A program made the translations under genes and the position numbers. A stretch of DNA of 17,083 bases, taken from the NCBI GenBank assembly GCA_002495535.1, contig DAFX01000004.1, positions 1,983 to 19,065 of the forward strand. Reading direction: 5' to 3'. This DNA comes from Euryarchaeota archaeon UBA433. Its GTDB lineage: Archaea; Thermoplasmatota; Poseidoniia; Poseidoniales; Poseidoniaceae. Of this stretch, positions 14,757-17,083 are shown piece by piece; within the stretch, counting starts at the first letter, position 1; every line of letters begins with the position of its first letter. The notes beneath the pieces were generated by a model. The model saw nothing but the letters and a program-made list of their open reading frames with translations. It was not told the DNA's origin and did no database searches.

Positions 14757-15803
14757 TCAGACGATATCATGAACGATCCATGAACCATTAAGAGATGGTG
14801 CGGAGATACTAACTTCGGCTCCACTCGCAGTCAATAATTGCCTTGGCAACGTTTCCAAGCCTGTTAGCAGTAATCCGCCCAATGCATCGTGAATTTTCAC
14901 CCAACTGTCTGCAATGCCATCAGGGGCAGGAACAATCTCTGGTGAATCACTAACCTTTACTGAAGCCCATGGCCTTACCAATCCCGAATCGCCCATGTCT
15001 ACAATCATGGATAGAGTCATTGTATCGCCGTCGTAAGTGACATCGGTTGAAGACGGCACTAAAAGACAATTTTCAGGAAGTCCAGACAGCCCTTCTTCTC
15101 CTCTATCTCTTCTCATTGTGACTAATCTTCTAATCCATGCAAGCAGAACACTGTGAGAATAATTGATTGAACTAGATGGCATTTCAGAATCAGCTCTTGT
15201 ATCATTTTCCCATCCCCATTCACATCCATCAGAATTGATTGGCAATAGGCTTGGCATCCAAGATAATTGACTAGGTTGAGCATCAGGGTGATTGATAGAA
15301 ACCGAAGGAGTTCCATCACTGAATTGGGCTTCATTACGGGTCAAAATTCCTGGGACTGAAATTACTAGTCCAAGAATAACAGCCAGTGGGTCTAGTGCCG
15401 GAGGCCATCCATTCAGAGGCTCAGCCTCTTCTTCTAGCCATACTCCAAGTGCTAATTCATCGCCTAAACCTAAACCATCAGCGAATTGGAATGCTTCGGA
15501 CCATCCTGTCTTTGAGAGTCCAACATCCAATGCTGCTCTACCCATTGATCTAGCAGCCGGTGCTAGGCTTTCTTTGTCATTCAAAGCCTCCAGCCATTCT
15601 CGGAGAATCTGGTCTCCATCTCCGAAAGATCTTCTATCGGTCTTAGAAATATCAGTTAACCAAGATTGTTCTTGTACAGATCTAACCTTGTCACTAATGC
15701 CCAATTGTTTCTGTAGGGTTTCGAGCATTATGGCACCATCACGAGATAATGCACCATCAGACCAAGCTAATGCTAGGCCATGCACGAATGGAGTGGGAGC
15801 CAT
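14757..15803 (-). CDS. Protein of unknown function with N-terminal TerB-like helical motif
   Basis: 348 residues, not recognised. The N-terminus has the motif W14-S-D-G-A-L then L34-G-I-S37, the 'aDG-x-hydrophobic...L-G-hydrophobic-S' pattern seen in TerB-like and EF-hand-like helical pairs. A hydrophobic stretch at about 138-154 (PLAVILGLVISVPGIL) may be a buried helix or a single membrane span. The rest is Ser/Asp/Trp-rich, with beta-like segments near the end (DVTYDGDTMTLSMIVDMG). No catalytic signature is visible. Translation is probably coupled to the upstream gene: its ATG is three bases after that stop codon and seven bases after a GGAGG. That upstream gene carries the same N-terminal motif at its own C-terminus (see findings). 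Confidence 0.8.
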   Translation of the reverse strand: MAPTPFVHGLALAWSDGALSRDGAIMLETLQKQLGISDKVRSVQEQSWLTDISKTDRRSFGDGDQILREWLEALNDKESLAPAARSMGRAALDVGLSKTGWSEAFQFADGLGLGDELALGVWLEEEAEPLNGWPPALDPLAVILGLVISVPGILTRNEAQFSDGTPSVSINHPDAQPSQLSWMPSLLPINSDGCEWGWENDTRADSEMPSSSINYSHSVLLAWIRRLVTMRRDRGEEGLSGLPENCLLVPSSTDVTYDGDTMTLSMIVDMGDSGLVRPWASVKVSDSPEIVPAPDGIADSWVKIHDALGGLLLTGLETLPRQLLTASGAEVSISAPSLNGSWIVHDIV

Positions 15804-15806
15804 GGA

Positions 15807-16211
15807 TTAGCCTCCAATAATATCTCTAACTAGTTGTAGGTGTCTTTCGAAACTGAGTCCGAGTTCCCCTCTCTTGCGAGCGAGTAATTCCACTTCAGAG
15901 GGGTCTAGGATATCGTCTACCCATACGGTTTCCAGAAGAAGTTTGTATGTTGCTTCTGAACTATTATTTGTAGTAGGAGCGGCAGTTTCTATCGCGGGTA
16001 CATTGGCTTCTTCGAAAGATAATACGACCTCTTCCATCTCATCCTCTTCATCATCAGAAAATGCCGCAAGAAGATCATCTTGTGCGTCAAACTTCCCAGA
16101 TGCAGAAACATCGTTTTGTGAAGAAGGTCTGGAGCCAATTTGTAGCTCTTCAAACGGGTCGATCTCCTCCTCTTCTTCTTGTTGGATTTCCTCGGTATCA
16201 AACGGGTACAT
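15807..16211 (-). CDS. Acidic linker protein with C-terminal TerB-like helical motif
   Basis: 134 residues, not recognised. Residues 1-85 are strongly acidic and probably disordered (runs of Glu near 12-16, DDEEDEMEE near 53-61), with two short hydrophobic peptides (DDLLAAF, EVVLSF) that could be binding motifs. Residues ~88-134 form a small helical module: W97-V-D-D-I-L, then E106 and L118-G-L-S121 approximately, then a final helix to the C-terminal Gly-Gly. ATG 16211 chosen; a TTG three codons earlier is less likely. First gene of a two-gene operon with the 348-residue protein. Possible role as an adaptor is inference from architecture. Weak dyad sequences lie upstream. Confidence 0.75.
   Translation of the reverse strand: MYPFDTEEIQQEEEEEIDPFEELQIGSRPSSQNDVSASGKFDAQDDLLAAFSDDEEDEMEEVVLSFEEANVPAIETAAPTTNNSSEATYKLLLETVWVDDILDPSEVELLARKRGELGLSFERHLQLVRDIIGG
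15811..15815 (-). promoter_or_regulatory. Shine-Dalgarno site inside the end of the upstream gene
   Basis: GGAGG on the minus strand encodes the last glycines of the 134-residue protein and lies seven bases before the ATG (15803) of the 348-residue protein. This indicates translational coupling. Confidence 0.7.
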
Positions 16212-16327
16212 TTTACTCAACTAAAATAACTCAAGTTTCTCATACTTATTGAAACCATGTATTGATGCATCCTATGGTCAAAGCCATTTACCATGAAACT
16301 CTAATGGCATAACTGTAGTGGATTATC
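16212..16327. promoter_or_regulatory. A/T-rich divergent promoter region with a dyad
   Basis: 116 bases between the divergent starts at 16211 (minus) and 16328 (plus). GTTTC (16235-16239) and GAAAC (16251-16255) form an inverted repeat around a minus-strand TATA-like AATAAGTA that lies about 30-38 bases before the minus ATG. The palindrome GATGCATC (about 16264-16271) lies nearby. Since the plus-strand gene encodes a DNA-binding protein, an autoregulatory operator here is possible but unproven. Confidence 0.4.
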
Positions 16328-17083
16328 ATGCTGAGTCGGGATGTCATCGGGTGGCGGTTGCTAGCCTTGACATTCCTCGTGCTCATTGTGGCGACAATTC
16401 CTAATCTCGATTATATCGAGTCAGAATGGAAGGAGTCTATCGATTCATCAAATGAAATAGTCGAACAGCCGATTGATAATGTTTCTAGTGAGGATAACAA
16501 ACAACTCGATGACGATTCTGATTATTCGGAAGATAATTCCTCAGAAGATGAATTTTCAATTGAATCAGCCGATGATGATGACTCGTCAGATTCTGCTGCC
16601 GAATCGACTACTGAATCAGATGATCTAAGAGACGATACCCCCCCGCTCAAGACCGTTAATCTCGAGCAGCCTGAATGGATTCTACCTGCAACTCAGATTA
16701 TTGTTCTGACAATGATGGCAATCATGGCAGTCGGATTACTAACCTCAACAGCAACAGCAATTTTTGCAAGTGAGGGTGCAAGGTTTGCGATTCTTCTTGC
16801 AGTAATGGGGCCTCTAATTGCAATCACACAACGCGGAGAAGGCGGTATATTCACCCGAGGTCGTTTATTGGGGTTCATTGAAGCACATCCGGGAATACAT
16901 TTCTCCGCACTTAGGGATGCATTAGAATTAGGCAACGGAGTAACGGCTCACCATATCCAGATTTTAGAGAAGGAAGGTCGCGTGATATCATGGATGGATG
17001 GTCGCGTCAGACGCTTTGCATCATCAGGAGTTGACCAAACCCGTTTACAGGAACTCCGGAACCCTGTTGTTGGTATGCAGGTA
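16328..17083 (+). CDS. Membrane-anchored winged-helix DNA-binding protein (3' truncated by window)
   Basis: 252 codons are visible with no stop; the gene continues beyond the window. Order of parts: a hydrophobic signal-anchor helix (9-25), a strongly acidic Ser/Asp/Glu-rich segment (about 31-103), two more hydrophobic helices (118-147 and 151-167), then a winged-helix domain from about 177 to 233. That domain has TRGRLLGFIEAHPGIHFSAL, the helix-turn-helix around NGVTAHHIQILEKEG, and the wing RVISWMDGRVRRF. This is the MarR/ArsR-like archaeal winged helix that begins 'R-x-x-I-L-x-x-I-x-x-x-P-G-I'. The acidic segment should face outside and the DNA-binding domain the cytoplasm, suggesting a one-component membrane regulator. 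ATG 16328 is the first start in frame; no Shine-Dalgarno site. What it senses and controls is unknown. Confidence 0.88.
   Translation, partial: MLSRDVIGWRLLALTFLVLIVATIPNLDYIESEWKESIDSSNEIVEQPIDNVSSEDNKQLDDDSDYSEDNSSEDEFSIESADDDDSSDSAAESTTESDDLRDDTPPLKTVNLEQPEWILPATQIIVLTMMAIMAVGLLTSTATAIFASEGARFAILLAVMGPLIAITQRGEGGIFTRGRLLGFIEAHPGIHFSALRDALELGNGVTAHHIQILEKEGRVISWMDGRVRRFASSGVDQTRLQELRNPVVGMQV

Overview
The window reads as a gene-dense archaeal chromosome fragment. The best guess is a marine planktonic euryarchaeon of the Marine Group II (Poseidoniales) type. This rests on gene style only: bacterial-like central-carbon enzymes, a membrane-anchored winged-helix protein with an acidic linker, TATA-like boxes very close to start codons mixed with occasional Shine-Dalgarno sites, and almost no space between genes. 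No database search was possible, so the taxonomic call is an inference. I see no rRNA, tRNA, CRISPR array, insertion sequence or prophage gene.

Left part (1-4391). A full-length NADP-type malic enzyme with a C-terminal phosphotransacetylase-like domain (maeB) converges, one base apart, on a three-gene minus-strand cluster. Read in transcription order, the cluster is a small unknown protein, a glutaredoxin/GST-fold protein resembling microsomal prostaglandin E synthase-2 with a CPFC motif, and a membrane-anchored, degenerate formylglycine-generating-enzyme (FGE)-like protein.

Middle (4552-9499). The plus strand carries rlmH (23S rRNA methyltransferase), a five-helix membrane protein with a TPR-like tail, a two-helix small membrane protein, a DUF2203 protein, and a PduO-type cobalamin adenosyltransferase. 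The last of these converges with zero gap on a minus-strand Ap4A-hydrolase-like Nudix gene. That Nudix gene diverges from a DHH/DHHA1 phosphoesterase, which in turn converges with zero gap on a four-helix DUF4079-like membrane protein.

Large gene (9836-13048). A protein of about 1,070 residues consists of a long helical, repeat-like region ending in a PIN nuclease domain that has all its acidic residues. It is the strongest candidate in the window for an undescribed function.

Right part (13057-17083). Base composition and codon choice change here: sampled 60-base lines fall from about 52-53% GC to about 43-47%, with more ATA, CTA, GTA and AGA codons. Genes are an E. coli-like NADP isocitrate dehydrogenase (minus), a divergent OsmC-family peroxiredoxin, a coupled pair of unknown minus-strand genes sharing a 24-position ungapped motif, and a divergent membrane-anchored winged-helix regulator cut off by the window end. 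The shift may mean transfer, a regional difference, or an assembly or concatenation joint.

Functionally, maeB and icd both make NADPH. The Nudix, DHH and PIN proteins form a nucleotide and RNA turnover theme. OsmC and the CPFC protein suggest thiol-based redox defence. All five convergent gene pairs have their stop codons 0-8 bases apart.
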